A stretch of 64,000 nt of DNA from Trochalopteron elliotii (lineage: Eukaryota > Chordata > Aves > Passeriformes > Leiothrichidae). The notes below the pieces were generated by a model. It saw only the letters and a list, made by a program, of their open reading frames with translations, was not told the origin of the DNA and made no database searches. Shown here piece by piece: positions 13,771-28,000 of this stretch. The DNA is taken from positions 1,098,223 to 1,162,222 of the forward strand of contig JANPWX010000452.1 of NCBI GenBank assembly GCA_024734555.1. Reading direction: 5' to 3'. The first letter of the stretch is position 1. Each line of letters starts with the position of its first letter. A program made the position numbers and the translations under genes.

Positions 13771-15480
13771 ACTGCGTGTAAAACAAGATGTTACAAAAGG
13801 GCATTTTATAGAAAGGAAAAAAATACTCGCTGAAGAGCAGAAGAATGTTTGTCTTCCTGCTTTTAGCTTAACGTGGCTCTGTTTTTAGTTGCTCAGCTAA
13901 GATGACTGAATTTGTAGTAGGTGAAAATGCCAGGGAGTCATTGAAGTGATCTTGAGAAAGTGCTGGCAATCTGTGCCATGTTCCACAGCTCTTCCAAAAC
14001 GCACCCCTGTGCTTGTTAAGGTAGATGCTTGAGACCAAAATATGAGGCAATGGCAGCACAAATGTCTGTTATATATATATTATAAAAACCAAATAGAGAA
14101 ATGCATAATTTTACAAGAACCTTGTGTCAGGCAACATATGTTATAAACCCGTGCTGGGATTGTCAGATCTTAAAGGAAATGTCAATTGAAACCAAGCCAG
14201 CAGATTATTTGCAGTAAAACACAAGGATTTACTCTTCCCCAGCTTTTTCTCTCTTTGTCCCTCCTTTGTCCCCTTTTTCTCATTCAGCAAACTTTGAAGG
14301 TAAATCACTGACAGGAACAAACAGGTGAAACCTTTTTTCTGGCCTTGGAACAATCCACAACTGAAGTAAAAATTCTCATGAAGGTTATTCTGGTGGTCTG
14401 ATGCCACCTAAAGTCTCCACCAAGTCTTGCAGTCGAAGAAATGAGGATCTCTCCCCAGCATTTTAAAGCAGTAACAGCTCTGCAGTTACTGTTTATAGTT
14501 CTTTGTGGCTACATTAAGCACAGCAGAAGTTTGCAGTGTGAGAAAATTTGTTCAGTCATGTTGGATCCAAATTTCTGTCATTTCAGCCAGTAAGAGCCAG
14601 ATGTAGCTGTGATATGGAGAGTTTGTCTTTATTCCCCTGATGTTAAAACTCACTTGGTAGTGATGTTCCTTAATTTTTGACATTTGGAAACCATGTGACT
14701 GCAATAGGGAATCAGATTCAGTAGATGGAAGGACAACATATGCATGACATTTTCCATGATAATATCAAGCCTTAAAGTTTAGGAGATACCAATCTGTATT
14801 TTACAGTACTCTGCTGAGCAGGATCAATACCTTTATCACTGAAGTTGGTTAATAAGCCCTTTAAAATATATTATAATAAAAATACGCTGTTGTCAAAAAA
14901 CCACACAATCTTTGAAAAACATGTTGCTTTTTCCAGCTTTTCTTTGGAATAAGTATTGATGGAGGCTTTTTATATTGGATTTGGTAGAGTTTTTCTCAAG
15001 GATTTAAAAAAAAAAATTATTTTACTTTTCATTTTCCTTTGTTTTCCTGCATTAGTGCTTGACTTAAGAACATTACTTTTATGCATTTTTACTACTGATG
15101 TGGTTGTAACAGCCAAGATCTGAAGTTGCTTTTGGGTTTTAAGCACTGTTCAAAGTGGCTGCTTTTGAGTGCTTTTGGGAACATTGAATCTTGACTTCTA
15201 GACCAAACCATCTCCTGACCACTATGAAACAAATGGATTCTAGTTTGAAACAACAGATCCTAGTTTTGTACCTTTAGTTTGAAGTCTGCTATGAGCTACC
15301 ACACTGCACAGTACAAAGAGGGTAGGGACTGGAAGAAGATCAAGGTCTGTCTGAAGCCAGAAGTGACAGAGAGGCAGCACCTTGGGCACTTGTATTTCAA
15401 CAGGCTGAGTTTCTCAACAGCTGGAAGGTGTTGTGAACCAAGAAAAGCCTTTGCTAACCTGGCTGTTCCTCTCTCCCCAG

Positions 15481-15658
15481 CACCCTGTCGAGCTGCTCCC
15501 ATGCTGTAGTGGCCCTGCTGTACCCCTTCTCCTGGCAGCACACCTTCATTCCTGTCCTGCCCTCATCCATGATTGACATCGTGTGCTGCCCTACCCCCTT
15601 CCTGGTGGGACTGCTCTCCAGCTCTCTGCCCAAACTCAAGGACCTGCCCGTGGAGGAG
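15481..15658 (+). CDS. DENND2B: DENND2B exon, central DENN domain
   Basis: Acceptor CTCTCCCCAG precedes it and donor GTAGGA follows. One base completes a split serine codon, then 59 codons read TLSSCSHAVVALLYPF through LPKLKDLPVEE. The hydrophobic VALLYPFSWQHTFIPVLP stretch is the most conserved part of DENN domains. Confidence 0.95.
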
Positions 15659-18600
15659 GTAGGAGCTGACACCACAATTGTTTGCCTGGAGAAAAGCTGG
15701 CCTCTCCCAGGAGAGGGCTGCCACTGGAACATGAATCTTCACGTTTAATTTTTAATCTGCCTCTTTGTTTCTTCTCTGCCTGGTTCTCATGGGTAACTGC
15801 CTCTTGGCAAAACTGCAGCAGTAGCTTTATTCTTCTCTTTTATTCTGGTCCTCTTCCATACCTGGCACCTTGTCAGAGACATGGTCAGAATATTTACCTG
15901 GTCACCAGTAAGTAGGGTGTGAATATGCTAATTTGTTCTGGAAGAAGAGGAAGCCATCTGCTATGACATCTCTTAATCTTTATGGAAGTGGTGCATGAAG
16001 CCATACCCCATGCAGGAAACAAAGCCTTTAACAATTTTAACTTCTAAGACTTTGTTGATACTATATTGGAAGTTAAATGAGAGTTGCACTTCATCAGCTC
16101 TTTCAGTAAAATACCACAAAAATACTCAAGGACACACTCTTTTCTCTCTTGCTCCTATTAGTTTCCTGTCACTTTTCTAAGGAATTTTCTTATGCTCACT
16201 GCCAAGGCCCTGTGTGCCTCTGGCCCATGTCAATCTCTGCTCTGTTTTCCTAACATTGCTCTTCCACATCTTCCCAGCTCCATCTCTCAGCTTTGCTGCT
16301 TTGTTCTCATGAATATTTCACACCCTTGCCCTTTGGAATCCTTGCTGCCTCCACATTGTTTTCTTTAAACCCCTCTGAAACACTTTTCAACTGCATGTTA
16401 ACAAAAATTAGTAGTTATAACTGGCACAGATTCAAGAAAAAAACCCCTTTTTTTAAATATATTAATCTTTTTTTAATATATTAATCTCTAGTATGAGATC
16501 TGTTGTATCTGTGTTAAATTAGACTTGTAGCTGTACAGAAAACCCTCATGTTATTTCATAAAGCACACAACCTCTTGTTTCACAGTAGGAATTTGATTCA
16601 AGTCAAGGCTTGTTCAGCAGATGATCTCTTGCTATTAACAAACAATGAACAAATGAATGTTTTCTGTATCTTCAGATACATTTCACTGCAGTGTTTTCTT
16701 TTCTATAGGCTTTGATGGTTAACCTGGGATCTGATCGATTCATCAGACAGGTAAGTACAGCTCAGAACTGCCATGCAGTCTAGCAAACTGTTTATTCCTA
16801 TAGTATGATTGGATTTCTTTGATCAGAGGGATTTGGCAGGAACTGTGTGTGCAAAGAAAAAACAGTGAGGGGAAAAAAAGTTCTCATTTTCTGTTCCACC
16901 TGCAAATAAGAACTTCTCAGGTATGCAGAAGAGATTGAGGTTGTGACTGTCAGAAGGAAGCAGGAACTGTATTCACAGTGGAAAGAAAACATCCAAAGAT
17001 AATAACATCACCTTAGCAAGAAAACTCACACTGTTGGAGGTGAAAAGGACAAAAGGCAAAGAAAATTGCCGAGTGAGAGCACAAAGGTGGAGAACAGTTT
17101 GGTGTGATGGAAAAGCAGCAGCCTTGTAAACAAGATTAGGGATCACCATCTCCTGACAGTCATTTGGCTCTAAATAATTTCTAACCAACAATCTGCAGGC
17201 TGGATGAGGAAACTCTGTGTTCGATTCCCTGGCTGGTGAACAGTGGCTGCAGAGCCAAGGCTCCTGTGCCTACCTGGCTTCTGCTGAACAAGCATAAAAT
17301 AAGATGAAGAGAGCAATAGGGGAAAGACCCAGAAAACAAGACAGAGTACAAAACAGTAAGAACAACTGTCAAGGACCAAAAGAGCTGCCTACACCCAACT
17401 ACAGCAGCTGTGTGTACACCTAGCAAGGCTTCACATGATGTGTATTTAGTTAAACACAACTATTTGGATTCTTTGTCACGTAAAGAGCTGATTCCACGTT
17501 TCTGTGTTTACCTGCTCTTTGGATTATCATTCCTGACTTTAATCTTATTAAGTGTGTCAAGAAATTTTGTTTCAAAGTATTTGTTAGTCACATAAAGATT
17601 CTCATTCTTTTATTTATGTAGCCATGACAGTAGCAGATACAAATATTTTTCATCTGAATTCTAAACCTTCTAAACCTATTTGGTGTAGTTCCTGCATAGA
17701 TTATCGTGGCTTAAAGATTTATTTTTCCCTCTATCAGATGGATGATGAAGACACACTATTACCTAGAAAACTGCAAGCTGCTCTGGAGCAGGCTCTAGAG
17801 AGAAAGAATGAACTGATAAATCAGGATTCAGATAGTGATTCAGATGATGGTAAGTTCATTTGGAAATAGGGACTTGTGTAATGAACTAATGTGGGTAGAA
17901 TTGTGACTTTCCATACATGACAAACAAAGATGGGACTTGAGGTATCAAATACCTTTGGTGACATCAAAGCTTGTCTCTGAGCACACAGGAAATGAGACTG
18001 ATGGCATCAACCCTCAATGACACCTCACCCGTGATTTATTTTAATTTCTTTGTAAATGACATGGGTTCTGTGGGTCCCTCTGAACCTTTGCTCAAACAGA
18101 GGTTTGCAGTTAACTTGGCCTTAACTCAGTCCAGATAATTCTCCAGGCTCAGGGGTGTGTCTGAGTTTGAAGTTGCTCTTGGCACTCAGTATTTTCAGGG
18201 GAGAGAAGCAGGTACTACTAGAAAAGAATTTTAGTCCAAGATGGGTTGGGTTGTCTCTGAAGGTTCATATTTCTCTTCAGCAGTGATAAAAACAGCCTGG
18301 GGTAAATGGAGATGCCTGTGGTTAAAAGGTATGAAACAGGCCCCTGTTCAGTTTTTGAAATGTATTTCTAGTCATATGTATTACATATACGAGAACATCT
18401 CAGAAATGATGAAAACCCAAATTCCACAACAGATCCTTTTTGATCAGATTTTGGTACAGGCTTATTATCCTCAGGGAGAAATATTTTAATGCTGAGTCAT
18501 TCAATAGTTTCTGAAGGAAGCTTGCTCAGGAGTGAAAATAGGAGGTTTGATTTTGATTAAACACCCACCAAATGTTTAATTTTCTGAGCTGTTTCCTGAG

Positions 18601-19896
18601 GATTTGTAATTCTCGCTGACTCTTGGTCACGGAACACCAATTTTGCAGACTGGCACCCGTGGTTACGGTACCATCACGGTCTCCATGTGCATCCAGATGT
18701 GCAGGGAGCTGCTGCAACTCCTGCCAGTTGTTAGCACGGCATCAGGGAACCGGGAGATGCACAGCCTGGCCCTGTGGGGATAATGCTGACAGCTCTGGTA
18801 GCAGCTGATTTTGGTGTCTTATTGCCGCCTTATTTTGCAGAATGTAACACCCTGAATGGATTAGTGTCTGAGGTTTTTATCCGATTCTTTGTGGAGACAG
18901 TTGGCCATTATTCCCTGTTCCTAACCCAGAATGAAAAAGGAGAGCGTGCCTTCCAAAGGGAGGCTTTCCGTAAATCTGTGGCCTCCAAGAGTATCCGCCG
19001 CTTCTTGGAAGTTTTCATGGAATCGCAAATGTTCGCTGGCTTCATCCAGGACAGAGAGCTGAGGAAATGCAGGGCTAAAGGTAAGGGTGGGTGTCTCCCC
19101 TGCGGGGCGGGTTCCGCTGTTCCGCCCGGCTCCCGCGGATTGCGGCAGTGTCCATCCGTGCCCCTGCGCTCACCGGGAAAGCGGAAACGCAACCCGAGAA
19201 TCCTGCCCGGTTACCCGGAAGGTCGCTGTGAGCGGCGGCTGCCGGGGGCGGGAGCCGGGCCGTGCGCGGGGACCGCGGGATGCGGGATCAGCCGCACACG
19301 GCTCACCCCAGCCCTGTCTCCGTCCGCCGCAGGGCTCTTCGAGCAGAGGGTGGAACAGTACTTGGAAGAGCTCCCGGACACGGAACAAAGCGGAGTAAAC
19401 AAGTTCCTGCGAGGCCTCGGTGAGCAAAATCTTTAGAAATATTTCTGGAATGAGTTTTCATGTTGGGTTTTTTTGTTTTTTACTTTTTTTTTTTTTTTTT
19501 TTTTTTAATTTGAAAAAGCCCTACCCGAGGTGAAATGAGGTAGTCAAGCGGTTTCAGCGTGATAGGAATTACGAAAAAGAAAACAATGAAAACATAGTTA
19601 AAGGTGATAAAGCCAGATTTAATTGTGGTCTTTGTTAACACTTTCATTTTCACTTGGGGATGGGGGAAACCAAAGCATGATCGAGGAGTGGAACCAGGAA
19701 GGTGTCGGAGCACTCGGTGTTCTGTAACTCAGCTCTCCCTGCTGGTGCTGAGTAGAAGAGTTACCCCACAGCAATTATTAATTTAAAAAGTTAGACCCAT
19801 TTGCTGTCACTTTTGATTGACTTCTGATACCTGCTAGAGACTGACGGTGTGCTTCCTTTAGGTAACAAAATGAAGTTCCTTCACAAGAAGAACTAG
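15481..19896 (+). CDS. DENND2B: DENND2B (ST5), C-terminal six coding exons, 5'-partial
   Basis: Joined exons 15481-15658, 16709-16750, 17738-17849, 18841-19080, 19333-19419 and 19862-19896. All junctions are GT-AG and all phases agree, giving about 230 residues to the stop TAG at 19894-19896. The product matches, as I recall it, the C-terminus of human ST5/DENND2B: SSCSHAVVALLYPFSWQH, then an acidic serine linker (DSDSDSDD), then FVETVGHYSLFLTQ and a basic end MKFLHKKN. This covers the second half of the central DENN domain and the dDENN part. DENND2 proteins are known as guanine-nucleotide exchange factors for Rab GTPases (Rab9, Rab13 group) in membrane traffic and signalling. The start codon and the N-terminal, uDENN and early DENN exons are not in the window or were not recognised, so the first codon here is split (phase 1). 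Identification is confident from protein similarity recalled, not from a database search. Confidence 0.95.
16448..16486. repeat. Two-copy AT-rich tandem repeat
   Basis: A unit of T-run plus 'aatatattaatc' is present twice in direct tandem (20 and 19 bases), inside a DENND2B intron. Confidence 0.7.
16709..16750 (+). CDS. DENND2B: DENND2B exon, 42 nt
   Basis: Fourteen codons, ALMVNLGSDRFIRQ, between acceptor TTTTCTATAG and donor GTAAGT. It is in phase 0 on both sides and matches the DENN domain continuation after PVEE. Confidence 0.95.
17738..17849 (+). CDS. DENND2B: DENND2B exon, acidic linker
   Basis: Reads MDDEDTLLPRKLQAALEQAL and on to an acidic serine run DSDSDSDD. It starts in phase 0 after CTCTATCAG and ends in phase 1 before GTAAGT. 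The first codon is ATG but is an internal methionine, not a translation start. Confidence 0.95.
18841..19080 (+). CDS. DENND2B: DENND2B exon, dDENN domain
   Basis: 240 nt from acceptor TATTTTGCAG to donor GTAAGG. Reads ECNTLNGLVSEVFIRFFVET, then GHYSLFLTQNEKGERAFQRE, then KSIRRFLEVFMESQMFAGFI and RELRKCRAK. This is the most conserved piece of the C-terminal dDENN region. Phase 1 in and out. Confidence 0.97.
19333..19419 (+). CDS. DENND2B: DENND2B exon, penultimate
   Basis: Reads GLFEQRVEQYLEELPDTEQS then GVNKFLRGLG. Acceptor is CGCCGCAG and donor GTGAGC. It is separated from the previous exon by a short 252-base GC-rich intron. Confidence 0.95.
19484..19506. repeat. Poly-T run, 23 bases
   Basis: An uninterrupted T homopolymer in the last DENND2B intron. 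Length may be unreliable in an assembly. No flanking retroposon body was recognised. Confidence 0.8.
19862..19896 (+). CDS. DENND2B: DENND2B last coding exon and stop
   Basis: Acceptor CTTCCTTTAG, then GT completes a split glycine, followed by NKMKFLHKKN and TAG at 19894-19896. The basic C-terminus is identical to what I recall for mammalian ST5. Confidence 0.93.
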
Positions 19897-20600
19897 CTCC
19901 TTCATGCTGAAACACCACCCCAAAGGCTGTTCATGGCACTGCAAGAGACACCTGCGGCGTTGGAGTGCGGGGTGGGAGGAGAGCGGAGCGGGCCGACGGC
20001 AGCTCCGGGGATGTCCGAGGCTGTGTCAGCGTGCACGGGATGGCTCCTCCCTGTGTTGGGTAGAGGGTGTACATAATGTGCTGTAAGCTTTTGTAACTGA
20101 TTTTGTAATGAGAGAGAAAACTGTGGTAAATATTTGTATATTCCTGAGAATACCAGGTGCTTGTTTTTTTCTGTAGTATGTGTTGAGTTACGCTTGGTGC
20201 AAAGGCGAGTAGCTGGTGATGTGCAGCTGACTGTCTCGGCAGAACCACTGACTCCAAGGGATGTTTGATGCCTGAACACTGCGGGGTGAATGAGCTCGGG
20301 TACGTGGGAGAGGTTGTACACACGGCACAGGCGCTTGTCTGTCTGTCTGTTTCCTTGGAATTCATTTTAAAGGAGAAATAACAAAGTAACTTGATAATAA
20401 GGTACTTGGTTCACATTACAAAACCTCCACCTGGTTTGAACTCTGGTCAGTAAATTCCTTGTAACCCATTCTGCACTAAGACTGCTAAGCCTGGGGAGAT
20501 CTCAGCTCTCTGACATGCAAGCTGCAGCGAGTAGGTACAGTACAGCCTTTCCTAATGTATGTATGTATGGATCCTAATAAACTCTGTAAATAGACCTCTG
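19897..20600 (+). other. DENND2B: DENND2B 3' UTR
   Basis: Non-coding sequence following the stop, up to about 20 bases past the AATAAA at 20576-20581. It contains a short GTCT repeat near 20334-20351 and an ATGT repeat at about 20556-20568. The cleavage point is inferred, not seen. A second AATAAA lies at 21021-21026 in an A-rich run and could give a longer tail. Confidence 0.75.
20576..20581 (+). terminator. DENND2B polyadenylation signal AATAAA
   Basis: Canonical AATAAA about 680 bases after the stop codon. The sequence downstream is TG/T-rich, as expected for a downstream element. Confidence 0.7.
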
Positions 20601-22200
20601 TTTATATTCATTGCAAACCTCTGCACTTCCTCATGTGGAGCAGGTACAAACCCAGCAACTTGCCTGTGATTTTTAAATGAATTTTAATTAAAATGTAAAG
20701 TGGTAATTATGAACTTGTCTTTTGGTAGGTTTGCTATTTCATGGTTTCTTCAGTGTTTTTCACCAGGGCTAAGACAAGGCATTTTTTACCCCTTTTTAAA
20801 AAATTTTATCCTAACAGAAGCGTCTGTTAAGACTTTTTTTCATGAGTTAGCAGCAAATTATTTTATTGTTATATCACAGATACTGCTCCTGACCTATGGT
20901 ACTTTCAGTTGGCTTTGTGCTGTGTGTGGTGCTCAAGTGTCACGTTCCTCCTTGATCTGGAAACAGAACTATTGAGGTTCTGTAAGTCTTCTCATAGTCT
21001 GAAGAAGAAAATATTAAAAAAATAAAAAAAATGCTTCAATAAGTTGCAAGTCTGACAGATAATGAAAATTAACTAAAGCCTCTTACCTTTAAAGGAAACC
21101 CACCGTGCTCTGGTTATCATCATTTGCAGTGTGATTGCTGTAGTTAGATGGGCTTTGAGGCTTGCGCAGTTCCTGACCTGACAGTGGTTCTGGTTTGCTA
21201 TCAGCCTCATACAGCAAATTCGAGGGGATATTCACTAAAAAGGTGAAGTCGTTTCCTTTTTCAGTTACCTCCCTCACACTTGAAAATACACAAAAGCTTC
21301 TTAAGTGTAAGTGAAATGTCTGTAAAATACTGGGTACTTTTTACTCAGGGGAAATGTAACCACAACTGATAACTTCCATTAGTTTTACTCTGTAACATCC
21401 TCCAAGTTCCAGAATGATTACTAGATGTAATTCTTCAGAGTGGGAGGAATAACGTCACTTGTGCAGGTGGCTTCTGGCCTTTTTATAAACAGCAGCTGCT
21501 AGTAAATGTAGGGGGAAAATACATAATTCCTCTTGAGAAAATGATGGATAAGACTTTATCAGGACATGCTGTGGAGTTACTGCAAAGGCAAGACAGAGCA
21601 ATGGGATGCTGATCTACAAGAATGTGGTGCTGTAAAACTCATCTGCGCCAAAGATGTTTTCTCCATTTGCACTTTAAAAATTAAAGGAGAAAGCTTCTAA
21701 ACATTGTGTTATCCATCACCATGTTCCCGCTTTTGTAATGTGAATCAGAGGACACTAGACAAGGTGAGATCATGGCCGAAAAAATCTGTAGGTGACTTTT
21801 TGATCCTCAGACTACAGCTGTGTAAAACAATCCTTGTGTTTTCTGGAGGTCTGTGTTTGAAGGGATCAGATGAACAAAAACCACGGAGTGCATTATTTCC
21901 CCTACTAAATTAGTTGTTAAAACTAATGGTGTTCCTCAGCATGGAACATTGTAAGTGCACCGGGAAAATTCTAAAGAAAAATCCAGTGCTGAGGCCTGTG
22001 TTAAAAATTGGTAAAATTTCGTTTAAACATCTTAACAGTATAAAATGCATTAAACCCCGCCCCCCCAGAAACCAAACTTAAGAAACAGTAGAATTCCAGG
22101 ATTCACATTCCAGTGCGGTAAATAATTGTGTTTAAGGACGCAGTGTTCATTTTCCCACTGTTATGGATGTTTAATAAAGTGACCGAAGTTGCAATTCTGG
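20600..22200. other. Intergenic spacer DENND2B to RPL27A
   Basis: About 1.6 kb between the DENND2B polyA signal and the RPL27A CpG island. No coding exon or RNA gene was recognised. It includes an A-rich stretch near 21010-21030. Confidence 0.7.
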
Positions 22201-22360
22201 TCAAAATGCTGCTTTTTCCGTGGCGGGAAAAGCCCGAGAGCGGCGCCCGGCTGTGGGGAGGGCAGGGCAGGCGCCACCCCGCCCCTCAGAGTCCCACCCG
22301 CCGTTCCCTCCTCAGCGAAGCCTCGCGAGATCTCGGCCCCGCCCCCGCGCCTTTGCTCGC

Positions 22361-22370
22361 TCTCGCGAGA
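22361..22370. promoter_or_regulatory. TCTCGCGAGA palindrome (BANP-type site)
   Basis: Exact ten-base palindrome just upstream of the expected start. This element is known to bind BANP and drive strong CpG-island promoters. Binding here is inferred from the motif alone. Confidence 0.7.
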
Positions 22371-22377
22371 GCCGCGC

Positions 22378-22406
22378 CCTTTCTCTCCCTCGCGCACGCC
22401 GACAAG

Positions 22407-22409
<3 letters not shown>
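22378..22409 (+). other. RPL27A: RPL27A exon 1: TOP-like 5' UTR ending in the ATG
   Basis: The start at about 22378 is inferred from the pyrimidine run. The exon ends with the initiator ATG at 22407-22409, directly followed by a GT donor (GTGGGA). In mammalian RPL27A, too, the ATG closes exon 1 and proline begins exon 2. Confidence 0.8.
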
Positions 22410-25044
<2,635 letters not shown>

Positions 25045-25071
25045 AAGTTCTTGTTTTATTCAAGTTTTTTG

Positions 25072-25077
25072 AATAAA
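25072..25077 (+). terminator. RPL27A polyadenylation signal AATAAA
   Basis: AATAAA 28 bases after the stop, giving the very short 3' UTR typical of ribosomal-protein mRNAs. Cleavage is expected near 25090. Confidence 0.9.
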
Positions 25078-25094
25078 CAATGCATAAAATGAGC

Positions 25095-28000
25095 TCATTT
25101 ACAGAAGTTTGGGTTGTTCTGATTTTTATTTCCTGACTTGTCCAGACACAGTTCACACTTTAGTGTTACCTGCATAGTTTTTGATCAGTGGTTTGACTGC
25201 TTCTCACTTCGTTTGAAATTGCCTGACTGCAGTGTTCAGTATCTGCCATGTGCAGATACCTCATTGTTTTATCTTTATAGGGTGGCAGAATTAAGTTTGT
25301 ATTTGTGCTGCTCTTTTGTTACTGGTCCTTTCTACAGCTGTCTGAAAAGAGGACTTGATGTGCTTTTGGTGGGGATTCTTAAACACTAAAATGACGTCCA
25401 GGGGAAATTCTTGGGGATTGTGCCTGTGGGAATGGAGCAGCAGGAGTGTGGACAAAGGTGTGCAGAGTGACAGTAGTGTAGCAGTAGCTGTTAATTAACA
25501 TTTGCAATCTCTGCCCTCCCCAGGCTTGGGCACACCATTCCTGCAGTTCCCACCTATGGGACAGAGTTGGTGCCAGCTTTCCTCAACCTTCCTTACAGCT
25601 GACACAGCAATGGCACAGCTCTAGAACTGCTCTGTGAAGTTCTGATGTATTGGGTTTAAGATGACTGCCTGAAATGATCCTTGCTTGGTTGTAACATCAA
25701 ATTAGGACTTCTGGTGTCTGCAAGGCTTGACCCTGCGTGCCAAAGCAGGATTTAATGATAAAAAATCACATAACTAAAGCTGGTGAGCTGGTTCTCAGGT
25801 GTCAGACCAAAAACCCACAGGCACTGTCACTTGTTGCATGCTCGCTGCTGAAGATGCAAATTACATTCTGATACTTGTGGTAGAATCCTAGTTTATCAAC
25901 TTCTAACCTACTGTTTGACAACAATTAAATTTAGAGGGCTTTTGGGATGAGGTTGGCATGCAATTAATTTATAAAATAGTTCATCTTAGCCTGTGGAAAC
26001 TGCTGCTTGTGAATAGCTGTGGCATAAATGGACAGTTCCAAAATACGGAGGAGTTTGGGAACTGTCTCACTGGCTGTTGGCACTGCTGTTTCCTGACATG
26101 TGATCCCCTGCTCTGGCCCCAGCCATGCAACCAGTTCTTTCTCCAGTGACCAGTGCACCCCTCCAGGCCATGAGCAGGCAGTTTCTCCAGGGGAATGTGT
26201 GGGAAATGGTGTCCAAGGCTTTGCTGCAGTCCAGGCAGACAGGCAGCAGCTACAGCCTTTCCCTCGTCCACCAAGTGGGTCAAGCAGGACCTCCCTCCCA
26301 TAAACCCGCTCTGACTGGGTCTGGTTCCCTGGTTATTGCTCAAGTGACCCTTGATGGTGCTGGAGGTGATCTGCACCGTGACCTTCCCCAGCACCAAGAT
26401 CATGCCTGTAATTCCCTGGATTCTCTTTGCAGGCTTTCCTACAGCTCATTACATACATCATACTTCTCCTCCAGCTGCCTGACTGTTGCTTTGATTACCT
26501 GCCTCAGAGCAAAATTTTAAACACTTTTTTTTCACTCTCACTCTTCCCCTTCCTACCAAAAAAATTCTACTTGGTTTGGTATGTTGTTCAAAAGGCATAA
26601 ACTGAAATTTATGGTAACCTGCTTCTGCTCATCCAGCCCCAGAGTTGGCTTTTGAGGTGACAGAGCATTTCCCAGGTATCAGGCTGTGTTTGCACTGATT
26701 CTCTGTGCGTGGATGCTTTGGGCTGTGGTTTCTCTGTGTCAACAATGTGGTAGTTCAAGACCTCAACTTCCTACTGCACACATTACATGTTTTTGTAGGT
26801 GCAACTTTGTCTTAGCAACAGGAGCTGCCAGAAATGACAGAGATGAAGTGAGCTGAGAGGCTGTGCTGCTTTAGTGACCTTTGCCTCTGATAGATGGTTG
26901 ATGAAGATGCACTGTAAAAAGTGAGCTTGTGTAATAAGCACTGATAAAATGTTAATTAAACCACAGGTACAGCTGGCACAGCTCATTTCCAAAGGGACCT
27001 CTGGTTTTGGGATTGGAATCTGAAGTTTTAGTGGTAGATTTGAGTTTATCTAACTAATTTGTCAGTCAAGTTGGTGGGTATCTGCCTAGTTGAATGGGTC
27101 TTGGGTATGAAATAGGATGCAGGCTTTACCATAGGGTCCATTTTTCTTTTAAAATATTTTAAATACTGATGAATTCAGGATGCAATGCTTAAGAAAACTA
27201 CAGGTTTTTAATTTCTGAGACATTCATAATTCTTGTGCATTGCAGAATAAAAACCCAAACCCAGATCTGCTTACTAACCATTTCCATTGGAATCTACCAG
27301 AAGACAATCCCAGGAGAATAGATAGCCCTAAGATTAGAGCTGCTGCTCTTCTGTGCTGGAGAAATCTGGAGATTGTAGCTTCAATTACATCCTGTGGGTA
27401 GCAGGACCAGCATGCCAGGGGCATCAGCAGCTACATGGGAGTCTGGTCCCAGGAGGTTGGATCAGCTGGAAGAATGACTCCAGAGGAAATGAGGCTTTAT
27501 TTGCTTCTTCTCCTCTGATACAACTTGCAGGAGTTGCCCTTTGCAGTCTGTATCTGCTCAGGATCTCTGACAATCTCAGAACTGAGGATGAAACATGAAC
27601 TGCAAAACTCTCAGTTGACCTTGGGGAGCTTAGGCTGGTGGGAGGAACACTGGGAAGCTCAGGTTTGGTCTATGATCTGTGGTCATCTTGATAGCTAAAA
27701 TTTGATTACTGCAAAGTGCACTTTCTATAAAGAAGATTGTCAGAAGATGCTGTACATGTTTCAAGGCAGCTTTCTCGCCTGCATTGCTGAAATGATGGAC
27801 ATGTGGGTATTATTTTCTTTGCCTGAAAGCTGTAAAATATTTGGATGAAATTGTAAAAGCAGTCAGAGAATCTCATAATTTTAATTTCACAGTTTCAGTG
27901 CTTCTAGCAGGAAATGTGCAGCGTGTGACAATTCAGCTTTGTAAGTAGATCGATAGGACAGATTAGTTCAGTTTTTACAGAAGTTGCAAATACTAGAGAG

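Larger units (their letters stand above)
1..15480 (+). other. Presumed long DENND2B intron; no recognisable exons
   Basis: AT-rich sequence with no open frame that I could match to the upstream DENND2B protein (uDENN and early DENN segments) or to any other gene. The next exon (15481) starts in the middle of the DENN domain, so the preceding exon must lie further left or be too short to recognise. Contents seen: a CR1 3'-end scrap near 9983-10046, a long pyrimidine tract at 9540-9658, a CpG-dense patch at about 13545-13770, and an AT dinucleotide run at about 14069-14084. Otherwise nothing. Confidence 0.6.
15659..18840 (+). other. DENND2B introns between 15659 and 18840
   Basis: Introns 15659-16708, 16751-17737 and 17850-18840, separated by two small exons. 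Apart from a near-duplicate 19-20 base AT-rich unit at 16448-16486, I see no genes, RNA genes or clear repeats in them. Confidence 0.8.

Noticed and set aside
17219..17228. GTTCGATTCC resembling a tRNA B-box
   Set aside because: No A-box, anticodon arm or acceptor stem could be found around it.
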